Source of the DNA: Candidatus Manganitrophus morganii | GTDB taxonomy: Bacteria > Nitrospirota > Nitrospiria > SBBL01 > Manganitrophaceae | DNA length: 64,000 bases | Assembly: GCA_021651055.1 (NCBI GenBank) | Contig: JAJHOH010000001.1 | Location: forward strand, 3,224,001 to 3,288,000 | Direction: 5' to 3' | Part shown: one piece after another, positions 53,201-61,611 of the stretch | Layout of the letters: each line of letters starts with the position of its first letter | How positions within the stretch are numbered: the stretch's first letter is position 1 | Program-made: the position numbers and the translations under genes | Notes under the pieces: generated by a model | The model's database searches: none | What the model saw: the letters and a program-made list of their open reading frames with translations, nothing else | Told to the model about the DNA's origin: nothing

Positions 53201-53485
53201 GTGCTATTTCTCCTTCTGTTCCTCCCGGCGGGATGTCTGCGGCCTGCATCGCCTCGGCCCGCGCTGGAAGTGGCCCGTGAGGCGGCGCTGGAGACGAAGA
53301 TCCGGGCCTTCATCGCCGCGGAGCCGATGCTCGATCAAGAGAGGGTCCGGGTGGAGATCGACGAAGGAAAGATCGTCCTGAAAGGGAAGGTCGAGCGGGA
53401 GGAGCAGAAGGAAAAGGCGACCGAGGTCGCCGTCCGGGCGGGAGGGGATCTGCCGATCGAAAACGAGATCGTCGTTCAAGGGTAA
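53201..53485 (+). CDS. BON-domain lipoprotein (about 94 aa; start uncertain)
   Basis: A lipobox LPAGC lies early in the frame, followed by a Pro-rich stretch and one BON domain (AALETKIRAFIAAEPMLDQE, RVEIDEGKIVLKGKVEREEQ). I use GTG 53201, which gives a short hydrophobic leader; a few more residues (RKFAGGLSISV) upstream would improve the signal peptide but need an unusual ATA start at 53168. A longer frame upstream overlaps the small membrane protein and lacks coding character. Lipid anchoring to the inner or outer membrane is likely. It is a second BON protein of the stress group. Confidence 0.78.
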   Translation: MLFLLLFLPAGCLRPASPRPALEVAREAALETKIRAFIAAEPMLDQERVRVEIDEGKIVLKGKVEREEQKEKATEVAVRAGGDLPIENEIVVQG

Positions 53486-53542
53486 AGCGCCACGCTCGAT
53501 CTGCTCGTTGAGTTGTTGTTCTTGTCTGTCTGCTCGAGCATT

Positions 53543-54562
53543 TCAGGCCGCCTCTTTCCTCCCCGGTGTTTCTTCGGCGCGCCTGGGAAGCTGCTGAATC
53601 CGGAGCGGCGGCAGGCCGACGATCTCAAAGGTCGCGGAGGCGACGCCGATTCGGGCCTCATCGAACGCTTTGAGGATGTCGCGGCTCATCGCGTCCTTCA
53701 ATTCCCGGACGCCGTAATCCCGGGCGATGAACCGGACCGTCAGCTCCAGCCAGTTGTCGGTCAAGCGAAAATAGACCTTCGGCCGCATGTCGGCCGATTT
53801 CATGAAGTAGCGCCGCTTCATCTCCTCCAACGCCTCCCGTCCCATCTCGCTGATCGAAACGGTGTGGCGCTCCGCCGCGTCGAGCAAGATCCGCTCGGCG
53901 CGGGCCCGGTCGGCGTCGTAGGTGATCGGCACGACCATCTCCTCCCAAAGAAAAGGGAAGTCGCGGGTGTAGTTGAAGACCGGCTCTTCAAAGATCTTGG
54001 CGTTGCTGACGGTGACGACCCGTCCCGTATATTGCCGGCTCTGGACCCACATCGCCGGCTCGTCCCCCTGCACCGGCGGCGGCTGGCCCATCTCCATGAT
54101 CGTCGTCTGGGTAAAGGTCAGCCCCAGCACGTCTCCGCGGACCCCTCCCATCCGGATCCGGTCGCCGACGTTGAAGACCTTCCCTCGCAGAATGACGAAA
54201 TAGCCGGCAATCGCGGTGACGACCTTCTGCAGCGCGAAGGCGAGCGCCGCGGTGATCAACCCCAGGGCGGTGGCGAGCCGGCCCGGATCGTCGAACCAGA
54301 TCGAGGCGAGCCCCAGAATCAGGATCACCGCCGCGGCGAGGCGGATTCCCTGGCGCGCCCAAAACTCAACCTGCTCTTTGCCCCGCCCATGCAGCCACCA
54401 GCGGGCAAGCTTTGTAAAGCTTCGAACCACCAGAACGATCAGGACGATGAAGAGGAGCGAGAAGAGAAGCTTCTTGGCGTTCTCCGCGTTGACGCCGACG
54501 AGCTTCACGCCGAAGATTTCAACCGCCCGGTTCGGTCCGACCAACCTGATAAAATTTTCCAA
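53543..54562 (-). CDS. MscS-family mechanosensitive channel (339 aa)
   Basis: A small-conductance mechanosensitive channel. The predicted TM helices are KKLLFSLLFIVLIVLVVR, IRLAAAVILILGLASIWF and a pore-lining helix with GLITAALAFALQKVVTAIAG and YFVILRGK. The cytosolic vestibule starts at VFNVGDRIRMGGVRGDV. The start is TTG 54562, since GAGGAGG lies five bases upstream. The C-terminal about 40 residues are extra compared with E. coli MscS. It protects the cell on hypoosmotic shock. A 60-base gap separates it from the DUF421 gene upstream; both may be in one unit. Confidence 0.92.
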   Translation of the reverse strand: MENFIRLVGPNRAVEIFGVKLVGVNAENAKKLLFSLLFIVLIVLVVRSFTKLARWWLHGRGKEQVEFWARQGIRLAAAVILILGLASIWFDDPGRLATALGLITAALAFALQKVVTAIAGYFVILRGKVFNVGDRIRMGGVRGDVLGLTFTQTTIMEMGQPPPVQGDEPAMWVQSRQYTGRVVTVSNAKIFEEPVFNYTRDFPFLWEEMVVPITYDADRARAERILLDAAERHTVSISEMGREALEEMKRRYFMKSADMRPKVYFRLTDNWLELTVRFIARDYGVRELKDAMSRDILKAFDEARIGVASATFEIVGLPPLRIQQLPRRAEETPGRKEAA

Positions 54563-54622
54563 AACGACCTCCTCTGACTTGTCGGAGCGGATTGCAATAC
54601 GCCCTTACCGACGGCTCTTCTT

Positions 54623-55189
54623 TTATTCATTCCCCGCCCGTTTCCGTCGGGTGGGCGCGCTCTCCGAAGGCCGCGGAACATTCGAGAGGCTCGATGCTTC
54701 GCCGCGCGCCGGTTTTCGGACGACGCTGAAAGAGCCGTCGGTCTCCAGCACGGCCGCTTCGACCTCCGAAAGATTCGCGATCCCTTCCGCCCGGATCGCC
54801 GCGCGCACTTCCCCTTCGGTCACCCGCTCCCGCCGCATCGCTTCCCCGAGAAACTCCTCCCGGTAAAACAGCAGGGCCGGCTCGCTCTTCACGATCCGCC
54901 GGACAAACGGAGAGTGAACCGAAGCCCAAGCGACGAGATACTGCAAGCCGATGAGAAGAGCGAAGGCAAGAATCCCTTCAACGAGAGCGACATTCTTCGA
55001 GAGGAGAATGGTCGCCAAGGTCGATCCGAGAGCGACGGTCACCACCAGATCGAAGGCATTCATCTTCGACAAGGTCCGCTTTCCGGAGATCCGGAGGAGA
55101 AGAACGAGCGCCGCATAGGCGAGAACGCCGATGATCAGGGTGCGGACGACCCCCATCCAGTTGTCGAAGAAGATTCGGTGCAGGTCCAT
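54623..55189 (-). CDS. DUF421 (YetF-like) membrane protein (188 aa)
   Basis: A DUF421 protein with three N-terminal transmembrane helices (VVRTLIIGVLAYAALVLLL, GSTLATILLSKNVALVEGIL, FALLIGLQYLVAW) followed by the conserved soluble part: KRTLSKMNAFDLVVTVALGS near the membrane, then SEPALLFYREEFLGEAMRRE. The function is unknown; YetF is sporulation-linked in Bacillus. I start at ATG 55189 because GAGG lies 7 bases upstream; an in-frame ATG at 55222 adds 11 residues without such support. The basic C-terminal tail is of low complexity. Confidence 0.85.
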   Translation of the reverse strand: MDLHRIFFDNWMGVVRTLIIGVLAYAALVLLLRISGKRTLSKMNAFDLVVTVALGSTLATILLSKNVALVEGILAFALLIGLQYLVAWASVHSPFVRRIVKSEPALLFYREEFLGEAMRRERVTEGEVRAAIRAEGIANLSEVEAAVLETDGSFSVVRKPARGEASSLSNVPRPSESAPTRRKRAGNE

Positions 55190-55412
55190 CAGCCGAGCCT
55201 CAGGGGCCGCTCCTTCAGCCATAAAGAGCAGGGAAACCGAAGTCCATTTTATTATGGCACGGGGGGGAGAATTCGAACAAGCCGCAGGCTCAGGGTGCGC
55301 TCATTTACAGGGGGATTGTCCGAAAACGCATTTTTCTCGTACCATGAAAGAGAGATGTTTTTCCGAGCGGACGGGGAGGGGCGGATCCGCCGCGTGAATT
55401 AGAGGAGCCTCG

Positions 55413-56774
55413 ATGAAGACGCAATTAAATCAGTTTTGGGATTGGCTTCGCTCCAGCTTCTGGTTTGTGCCGAGCGTCTCGACGCTGATCGCGATCGGCG
55501 TCGCTCGGGCGACCCTTTCGTTTGATTATTCGGAGAAGAACGTCTGGAACTTCATGGAAGAATGGATTTATACCGGCGGCCCGGAGGGGGCTCAGGTCCT
55601 TCTCTCCACCATCGCCGGATCGCTGATCACCGTCGCGGGGGTCGCCTTCTCCGTTACCATCGTCGTTCTTTCCCTCACCTCGACGCAATTCGGCCCGAGG
55701 CTGCTGCGCAACTTCATGCGCGATCTGGGGAACCAAGTGGTCCTCGGCGTTTTCATCGCCACCTTTCTCTACTGTATCTTGATTCTTCGGACGATCCGCG
55801 TCGGCGAAGAGAACGGGTTCGTCCCGCACCTCTCGGTGACCTTTGCCGTCGTCCTGGCGATCCTCAACCTTGCTCTATTGATCTTTTTTATTCATCATGT
55901 TTCCGCCTCAATCCAGGCGACCAGTGTGATCACGGCGGTGGCGCGCGACCTCGATCAAGTCATCGATCAACTCTTTCCGGAAGAGCTGGGGGCGTCGGCA
56001 TCCGAGCAGAAGATGGAAGAGAAGCGGACCGTCGTTCCAGCAAACTTCAAAAGCGAATCGGCGCCGATCTTTTCCGAGACAACCGGTTATCTCCAGGCGA
56101 TTGAAAATGACACGCTGCTGACGCTCGCCTCCGAGAGAAACTTTTTGATCCGGCTGGAGTGCCGGCCCGGCGATTTTATTGCGCAGGGAGACGTTTTGGT
56201 GAGGGTCTGGTCCAAGGATCGGCCCGATCCGGAAGTGTCGCGGGAGATCAATAATACCTTTATCCTCGGAAAGGATCGGACCTTCACGCAGGATCTCTTC
56301 TTCGGCATCGATCAACTGGTCGAGACCGCCGTTCGCGCCCTCTCTCCCAGCACGAATGACCCGTTCACCGCGATGACCTGTATCGATTATATGGGCGCGA
56401 CGCTCTGCCGGCTGGCAGGACGGGCGATTCCGTCCCCTTTTCGGTTCGATCGTGATCATCATCTCCGGGTCATTGCCGAACCGGTGACATTTGTCCAGAT
56501 CCTCGATCGCGCGTTTACCCCGATTCATCATTATGGAAAGAGCGCCCCGATCGTTACGCTGCGCCTTCTGCAGAGACTCGGCACGGTCGGTGCCCGCGTC
56601 GTCCGGGAGGAAGACCGCTCCGCGGTTGTTCGACTTGCAGACCGGATCAAGAGGGAAAGCAGACGCTTCTTGGAGAGCCCGGACCAAGAGGCGGTTGAAA
56701 AACAACACCGTCTTGTCCTCGCCGGATTAAACGAAGCGGATCATCGATGGGGAAGCGCGCGCGCCGAAGGGTAA
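55413..56774 (+). CDS. DUF2254 membrane protein (453 aa)
   Basis: A DUF2254 protein with four N-terminal transmembrane segments (SVSTLIAIGVARATLSFDYS, LLSTIAGSLITVAGVAFSVT, QVVLGVFIATFLYCILIL, FAVVLAILNLALLIFFIHHV) and a cytosolic C-terminal domain of about 250 residues, with ECRPGDFIAQGDVLVRVW, which resembles a biotinyl/lipoyl-like hinge. The family's function is not established; it is predicted to be a channel or transporter. AGAGGAG precedes ATG 55413. It is divergent from the DUF421 gene and has no close partner. Confidence 0.9.
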   Translation: MKTQLNQFWDWLRSSFWFVPSVSTLIAIGVARATLSFDYSEKNVWNFMEEWIYTGGPEGAQVLLSTIAGSLITVAGVAFSVTIVVLSLTSTQFGPRLLRNFMRDLGNQVVLGVFIATFLYCILILRTIRVGEENGFVPHLSVTFAVVLAILNLALLIFFIHHVSASIQATSVITAVARDLDQVIDQLFPEELGASASEQKMEEKRTVVPANFKSESAPIFSETTGYLQAIENDTLLTLASERNFLIRLECRPGDFIAQGDVLVRVWSKDRPDPEVSREINNTFILGKDRTFTQDLFFGIDQLVETAVRALSPSTNDPFTAMTCIDYMGATLCRLAGRAIPSPFRFDRDHHLRVIAEPVTFVQILDRAFTPIHHYGKSAPIVTLRLLQRLGTVGARVVREEDRSAVVRLADRIKRESRRFLESPDQEAVEKQHRLVLAGLNEADHRWGSARAEG

Positions 56775-56854
56775 TGTTGACGGCGACCTGAAGTGGTCGA
56801 TGAAACGTTTTGCGCTTGATGATTCAGTCCTCATTCCGACGCTCCTCCCCGGAG

Positions 56855-57337
56855 CTACTCCTCGCTGAAGAAGAACGTTGCTTCGATCTGCTCAAGCTCC
56901 ATCAAACGGACGATCTTCTGAAGCGCGTCGTGCATCTCCAGGACCTCCTTCTCGGAAAGTGTTTGAAGGCTATAGAGGAGCTTTCCCTGGGAGGGCTCGG
57001 GCGCTCTGTCGACGATCCGCTTTCCGGCCGCGGTCAAATGGACCGTCACCACCCGGCGGTCCGGCGCTTCTCTTTTTCGGACGACGTACCCTTTCGCTTC
57101 CAGCCGGTCGATGATCCCCGACACGGTGGAGATGTGGAGGTACATCTTCTCGCTCAGCTCTCCGACCGACGTGCCCCCTTCTTCCCGGAGGGTTTTCAGC
57201 AGCCAGAGCTGCGGACCGGTCACGCCGAACTCTTTTAAAACCTCCTCTGAATATTGATGGATCGCCTTGAAGATTCTTCGGAAGGATTGGACGATTTTCG
57301 CAATCGCCGTTTTCTTTGAAACTGTTTTCTTTGCCAT
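56855..57337 (-). CDS. MarR-family transcriptional regulator (160 aa)
   Basis: A winged helix-turn-helix repressor of the MarR family. The core is LWLLKTLREEGGTSVGELSE, KMYLHISTVSGIIDRLEAKG, with the wing in VVRKREAPDRRVVTVHLTAA. The N-terminal 25 residues are basic and the C-terminal helix is a dimerisation helix. It is expected to bind a palindrome near its own promoter and to respond to a phenolic or oxidative ligand. No target gene is evident; the neighbour DUF2254 gene converges on it. No strong Shine-Dalgarno is visible before ATG 57337. Confidence 0.9.
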   Translation of the reverse strand: MAKKTVSKKTAIAKIVQSFRRIFKAIHQYSEEVLKEFGVTGPQLWLLKTLREEGGTSVGELSEKMYLHISTVSGIIDRLEAKGYVVRKREAPDRRVVTVHLTAAGKRIVDRAPEPSQGKLLYSLQTLSEKEVLEMHDALQKIVRLMELEQIEATFFFSEE

Positions 57338-57398
57338 GGGTTGAAAGCTGATTCTAATTTTTAGCGAATCTCATTCTATCCGCCGGTCAGAAGCGTAT

Positions 57399-57668
57399 TC
57401 AAAGATGATTTTTGGATCGATTCTTGTCGGCAATGGCCCATAAAATAAGAACAAACGCGATGAAACGGATGATATAGACAAAGCTGTAGACCTCATTTTC
57501 TTTGTTCATGATCAAAAGAACGACCCGTTCGACCGCCAGCATCCAGAACGCGACGGCAAAGATGGAGAAGAGGCGGTCTTCCGTCTTTTTCCAAAATCGG
57601 AGAAAGAAAAGCCCGATCACCCAGCAAGCCATCATGATGGCGCCCGACAGAAATTGAGTCATCTGCAT
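57399..57668 (-). CDS. DUF5985-like membrane protein (89 aa)
   Basis: A small membrane protein with three hydrophobic helices (MQMTQFLSGAIMMACWVIGL, LFSIFAVAFWMLAVERVVLL, VYIIRFIAFVLILWAIADKN). The layout and the R-rich junctions match DUF5985. GGGGGAATC lies upstream. It is the third gene of a minus-strand run after the winged-helix regulator and the second DUF5985-like gene. Confidence 0.8.
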   Translation of the reverse strand: MQMTQFLSGAIMMACWVIGLFFLRFWKKTEDRLFSIFAVAFWMLAVERVVLLIMNKENEVYSFVYIIRFIAFVLILWAIADKNRSKNHL

Positions 57669-57680
57669 CCGATTCCCCCT

Positions 57681-57941
57681 TTATGCGACATCCCAGATCA
57701 GACCGTAAATAAGCAGCATCAGCCCTGCCAGCGCGGCGATGCTCCGCAATATCGACAGGTCGGCGGAATCGGGGATGATGACCAAATCGACATAAAGCAG
57801 GAAATTATTCAGCGTCAGTCCGACGAAGCAAAGGCTGCTCCAGAGTAAAAGCCGTGTTTGGCTTCGAAGATACCCCCGAAACAGCATCAGCGCACACGCC
57901 AGGCTGGTGATTGCGGAGAGGAAGTAAACGGTTGCGGCCAT
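57681..57941 (-). CDS. DUF5985-like membrane protein (86 aa)
   Basis: Three hydrophobic helices (AATVYFLSAITSLACALMLF, LWSSLCFVGLTLNNFLLYVD, LAGLMLLIYGLIWDVA). The start is ATG 57941, one base after the stop of the upstream regulator gene, with GAAAGGAC upstream. The gene belongs to the same family as 57399-57668. Pairing of two such genes is typical of this family; function is unknown. Confidence 0.8.
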   Translation of the reverse strand: MAATVYFLSAITSLACALMLFRGYLRSQTRLLLWSSLCFVGLTLNNFLLYVDLVIIPDSADLSILRSIAALAGLMLLIYGLIWDVA

Positions 57942-57942
57942 C

Positions 57943-58335
57943 TTAGTCGTCCTTTCTGAATTTAAAGGCATCTGAGAAATTACGCAATGTATCGGTTTGT
58001 CTGGAGAAGATCAATTCAATGATCCGCGTCGGACGCTCTCGATAGGCGTCGGCCAGCTCCCGGACCGCCCGATCCAATTCGTCCGTTCTCGGTTTGTAGA
58101 AATAAAGAGGGGGGCGTGATTCTTTCACCGACAATAGCCCCCGCTCGCAGAGATCGGTGAGACGCTTGGTCACCGAGATCGGGCTGCTCCGGATCTCCTG
58201 GCTGACCGATTCGGCGCTCCATTCTCTCGCATGGCTCCGAAGCAGGAGGAGGACCTCCAGCAGCTCGACCGAGTCGATATAGCCCGCGATGAAGCGCTTT
58301 ACGTTTTCTGAGATCCCATCCCCGGCCAAAATCAA
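57943..58335 (-). CDS. Winged-helix transcriptional regulator (130 aa)
   Basis: A small DNA-binding protein with a helix-turn-helix (WSAESVSQEIRSSPISVTKR, LTDLCERGLLSV) and a basic wing (RPPLYFYKPRT). The start is TTG 58335. It is immediately upstream of two DUF5985-like membrane protein genes, so it probably controls that operon. The ligand is unknown. Confidence 0.78.
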   Translation of the reverse strand: MILAGDGISENVKRFIAGYIDSVELLEVLLLLRSHAREWSAESVSQEIRSSPISVTKRLTDLCERGLLSVKESRPPLYFYKPRTDELDRAVRELADAYRERPTRIIELIFSRQTDTLRNFSDAFKFRKDD

Positions 58336-58386
58336 TACTCACTTCAATGAAAAGTGTTTTCCGTATCTCTTCCGAAACAAAGCCGC

Positions 58387-61302
58387 TTATTCCTCGATCC
58401 GCTTGAGGAGGGCGACCGGAAAGGCGCTGAAAATCTGCGCCAGCGGAAGGACCGGCCGGCCCTCAGAGAGGGTCGGATAGAGGATCTCTCCCGTAAAAAT
58501 GTTTTTGTAACTGCGGCGCTCGCTTCCCGGGGAAAGGACAAGCCCGGTCTCTTCCCAGACCGCTTTCCCGATCGGCATGGCGGGCGCTTCGCGGAGAAGC
58601 CGCGCAACGAGGCGCGGGACGACGGCGATCACCTCCGCTTCATTTCCCCTCCGGGCGAAGGCGATCAGGTGTTTTCGCTTCTCCCCGCATCCTTGCAGCG
58701 GCAGGTAATCCCCCTCTTGAAAAAGCGCGGCGTTTGCCTTTCGGAATTGGAGGCCGGTCCGTGTGACGAAGAGCTTGATCCGGCCGTCGGCGCGGTTTTT
58801 CACCAGGTCGTGAATCAGGAGGTCGCGCCCGCCGGTTTCCGCCTGGGACAGCGCTTTCAGCAGCGCGGCGCGGAGCCGGTGATCCACCGGACGGCGGTTA
58901 TCGGGATCGACCAGATTGAGGTCCCAGAGCTCGGTTCCTTGATAAAAATCGGGAACCCCGGGGGCGGCGATCTTAATCACCAATTGGGAGAGGGCGTTGG
59001 AGATGCCGTATTGCGCGATCCGCTCCTGAAAGGGGAGAAAGAGCTCCAAAAAACGATTCGACTCGGTTCGTTGGAGCAGCGCCCGGATGAACGCCTCGAC
59101 CGCCTCCTCGTATTTCCGGTTGGGATTGATCCAGCTGGTGTGGACCTTCGCTTCACGAATGGCCTTGAGCATGTAGGATTGGATCCGCCGGCAGAATGTC
59201 CCGTCGTCGGCCGTCGGGTCGGTCTCGAACGGCCATGCCCCGAGGAGTGTTTGATAGAGAAGATATTCGTCGTTCGGATCGGGCGCGGGCTTCCCTTCGA
59301 TGAATTGTTTCTTTGACTGGTTCCACCCGCTCCAGCTCGTCACGGCGCGCTGCCACGCCCGCGGCATTTCCGAGAGGGCGTTGATTCGCGCCCGGACGTC
59401 TTCGCCCCGTTTCGTGTCGTGCGTGGCGGTCGCCGAAAGCGCCTGCGGCCGGCGCGCCTGCCGCTCCCGCATCCACTGATGGAATGTCTTGGTGTCGATT
59501 CCAAATTGCCCCGGATGCCCGCCGACTTCATTCAAGGAGATCAGCCGGTGGTAGATGTAGAAAGCGGTGTCCTCCACCCCCTTCGCCATCACCGGGCTGG
59601 TCGTCTGCTGGAATTTCATCACGAACCGGCGATGCGCCTGCCGGTCTTCTTCGGAGCCCTCCGCCGGGTACTTCATCAGGAGGAGGTCTCTCACAAAATC
59701 GAAGACCAATTCGGTGACGGCGGGGTTTCTCTGTTTGGCCCGCGCCACCGCCAGGTTCAAATAGGCCCGGTCGCGGTCGGTCACCTGCTCCGGGTCGGTG
59801 ACATAGGTCCGGTAGACGGGAAAGCAGGCGATGATCTCCCGGATCGCGTGGGTGAGACTGTTGAGGGTGAAGTCGCGGGAGCGGCGGTTTTTTTCGGAAA
59901 GGAGGTTCAACTGATGTCCGAGGACATTGATCTCGCTCGCCATCGACACTTCCATCATCAACTTTTTTTTCTCGTAAACGAGATCTTCGAAGGAGGTCCG
60001 CCCGCCGGTGAACCGGCCGTAGAAGTAGTCGAAAGAGCGCTCGTTGTCGCGGTCGACGAAGAGACCGTTCACCAGATTGAGGAAGTCGTAGCCGGTGGTT
60101 CCTTCCACGGGCCACTCTTCGGGGAGGGACTCTCCCCGGTTGAGGATTTTCTCCACGACCAGGTAGAGCGGCCGCTCGCGGGATTCTGAAGAGGGCAAGT
60201 TTGCGCGGGCCCATTCCTGCAGCTTTCTCAGGTAATCTCCGGGGTCATAGAGGCCGTCGACATGATCGATCCGAAGACCGGTGACCGCGCCCTCTTGCAG
60301 CAGCCGGAAGATCAGCGCGTGGACTTTGTCGAAGACGATCGGGTTTTCCATTCGGATCGCTGCCAGCTCATTGATATCGAAGAAGCGGCGGTAGTTGATC
60401 TCCTCGGCGGCGACGCGCCAGTAGGCGAGCCGGTACGCCTGGTCGGCGAGGAGGCGGTCAAGAAGGTCGAAGCTCTTCGGGTTGCCGCGCGTTCCGTTGA
60501 ACTGCCGAAGATTCTCTTCCAAAAAGGCGGCGACCGCCGGACTCTCCTTCACCAGAACGGCGATGCGTTTTTTGACGACCTCCTTTTCCCGATAGCGCTC
60601 GATCACCCGCTGCGTCTCTTGCTCGCTTCGCAAGGGGAGATAGCTTAAGGCGGTGATGATGCTTTGCAGCTCCTGGAAATGGGGATCGGTCCCCCCCTCC
60701 TTCCCGAGAAGGGATTCGAGACGATGCGATAAGATTTGGACCGAGGAACGGGGGGCGATCGGAAGGGTATGGTCGTAGTACGTGACAAAAAAGCCGCCCT
60801 CTTCATAAATCAACGTGATTTCCTGATTCTCCAAAACGGTCCCGTACAGATCGCCCAAAATCGGAAGGAGGACCTTGTCCTCCAATTCCGGTTTGACCGG
60901 CCGCCAATCGATATCGAAGAAAGAGGAGTAGTGAGAACTCGGTCCGTTTTCGAGGAGATCCATCCACCACGGGTTGCACGATTTCGCGATTCCCATGTGA
61001 TTGGCGACGACATCCAGAATCTGACCCATGCCGTGCGATCGCAGCGCCGCGACAAAGGACCGGTATTCTTCCTCCGTCCCGAGCTCCGGATTCAGCGCGG
61101 CCGGATCGGCGATATCATAGCCGTGCAGGCTGCCGTGAACCGCTTTGAGATAGGAGGAGACGTAGCAGTCGGTGATGCCGAGGGTATGCAGGGTGGGAAG
61201 GACGCGCCGGGCGTCCGAGAATCCAAAAGACGGATTGAGCTGAAGCCGGTAGGTCGAAAGGGGAAGATCCGTTTTTCGTGTAGACGGTGAAATACGTTCC
61301 AT
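58387..61302 (-). CDS. treY: Maltooligosyltrehalose synthase
   Basis: TreY turns the reducing end of maltooligosaccharides into a trehalosyl unit; TreZ then releases trehalose, an osmoprotectant. The GH13 barrel is seen: STYRLQLNPSFGFSDARRVL at the N-terminus, ILDVVANHMG, the nucleophile Asp in GLRIDHVDGLYDP, and the TreY-specific EEWPVEGTTGYDFLNLVNGL. The late segment LSATATHDTKRGEDVRARIN is also typical. Its 971 residues are normal for the family. The start is ATG 61302, supported by an AAGGA about 12 bases upstream; a longer frame gives 50 more residues of no family character. TreZ and TreX are not in the window. Confidence 0.93.
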   Translation of the reverse strand: MERISPSTRKTDLPLSTYRLQLNPSFGFSDARRVLPTLHTLGITDCYVSSYLKAVHGSLHGYDIADPAALNPELGTEEEYRSFVAALRSHGMGQILDVVANHMGIAKSCNPWWMDLLENGPSSHYSSFFDIDWRPVKPELEDKVLLPILGDLYGTVLENQEITLIYEEGGFFVTYYDHTLPIAPRSSVQILSHRLESLLGKEGGTDPHFQELQSIITALSYLPLRSEQETQRVIERYREKEVVKKRIAVLVKESPAVAAFLEENLRQFNGTRGNPKSFDLLDRLLADQAYRLAYWRVAAEEINYRRFFDINELAAIRMENPIVFDKVHALIFRLLQEGAVTGLRIDHVDGLYDPGDYLRKLQEWARANLPSSESRERPLYLVVEKILNRGESLPEEWPVEGTTGYDFLNLVNGLFVDRDNERSFDYFYGRFTGGRTSFEDLVYEKKKLMMEVSMASEINVLGHQLNLLSEKNRRSRDFTLNSLTHAIREIIACFPVYRTYVTDPEQVTDRDRAYLNLAVARAKQRNPAVTELVFDFVRDLLLMKYPAEGSEEDRQAHRRFVMKFQQTTSPVMAKGVEDTAFYIYHRLISLNEVGGHPGQFGIDTKTFHQWMRERQARRPQALSATATHDTKRGEDVRARINALSEMPRAWQRAVTSWSGWNQSKKQFIEGKPAPDPNDEYLLYQTLLGAWPFETDPTADDGTFCRRIQSYMLKAIREAKVHTSWINPNRKYEEAVEAFIRALLQRTESNRFLELFLPFQERIAQYGISNALSQLVIKIAAPGVPDFYQGTELWDLNLVDPDNRRPVDHRLRAALLKALSQAETGGRDLLIHDLVKNRADGRIKLFVTRTGLQFRKANAALFQEGDYLPLQGCGEKRKHLIAFARRGNEAEVIAVVPRLVARLLREAPAMPIGKAVWEETGLVLSPGSERRSYKNIFTGEILYPTLSEGRPVLPLAQIFSAFPVALLKRIEE

Positions 61303-61611
61303 TCGAATAGACAATCCTTGGCAATCGGGTTCAGAGGGTGAAGCGGGTTTCTTCTCCTGCGGACCGGAATAGATAAACCGCTTTACAAAAATCGAAGAGT
61401 TGTCTATTATTTTGTATACAAAATAAATGGCCGAGTCAAGAGGAACGTTCATCCTATCCTCCCGAAGCCGTCCGTCCCGGATGGTTCGTTGGGGGTCTCA
61501 TTCGGCGGCGGAGAGGGCTCCGAGTCGATGCGCTTCGACGAAAATTCCCCCCTGTTCTCCTGAACAGTGTATATTCATTTTATCTAAAACCTGCAATCAC
61601 GAGGACCTTTC
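61303..61611. other. Intergenic region between divergent treY and transporter genes
   Basis: About 310 bases that must hold both divergent promoters. The striking element is the 18-bp palindrome at 61408-61425. No gene is seen. Confidence 0.5.
61408..61425. promoter_or_regulatory. Perfect 18-bp palindrome, candidate operator
   Basis: TATTTTGTATACAAAATA reads the same on both strands. The core TTGTATACAA is like sites of GntR/FadR-type repressors. It lies midway between treY and the ion transporter gene, so it could control both. Confidence 0.55.
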
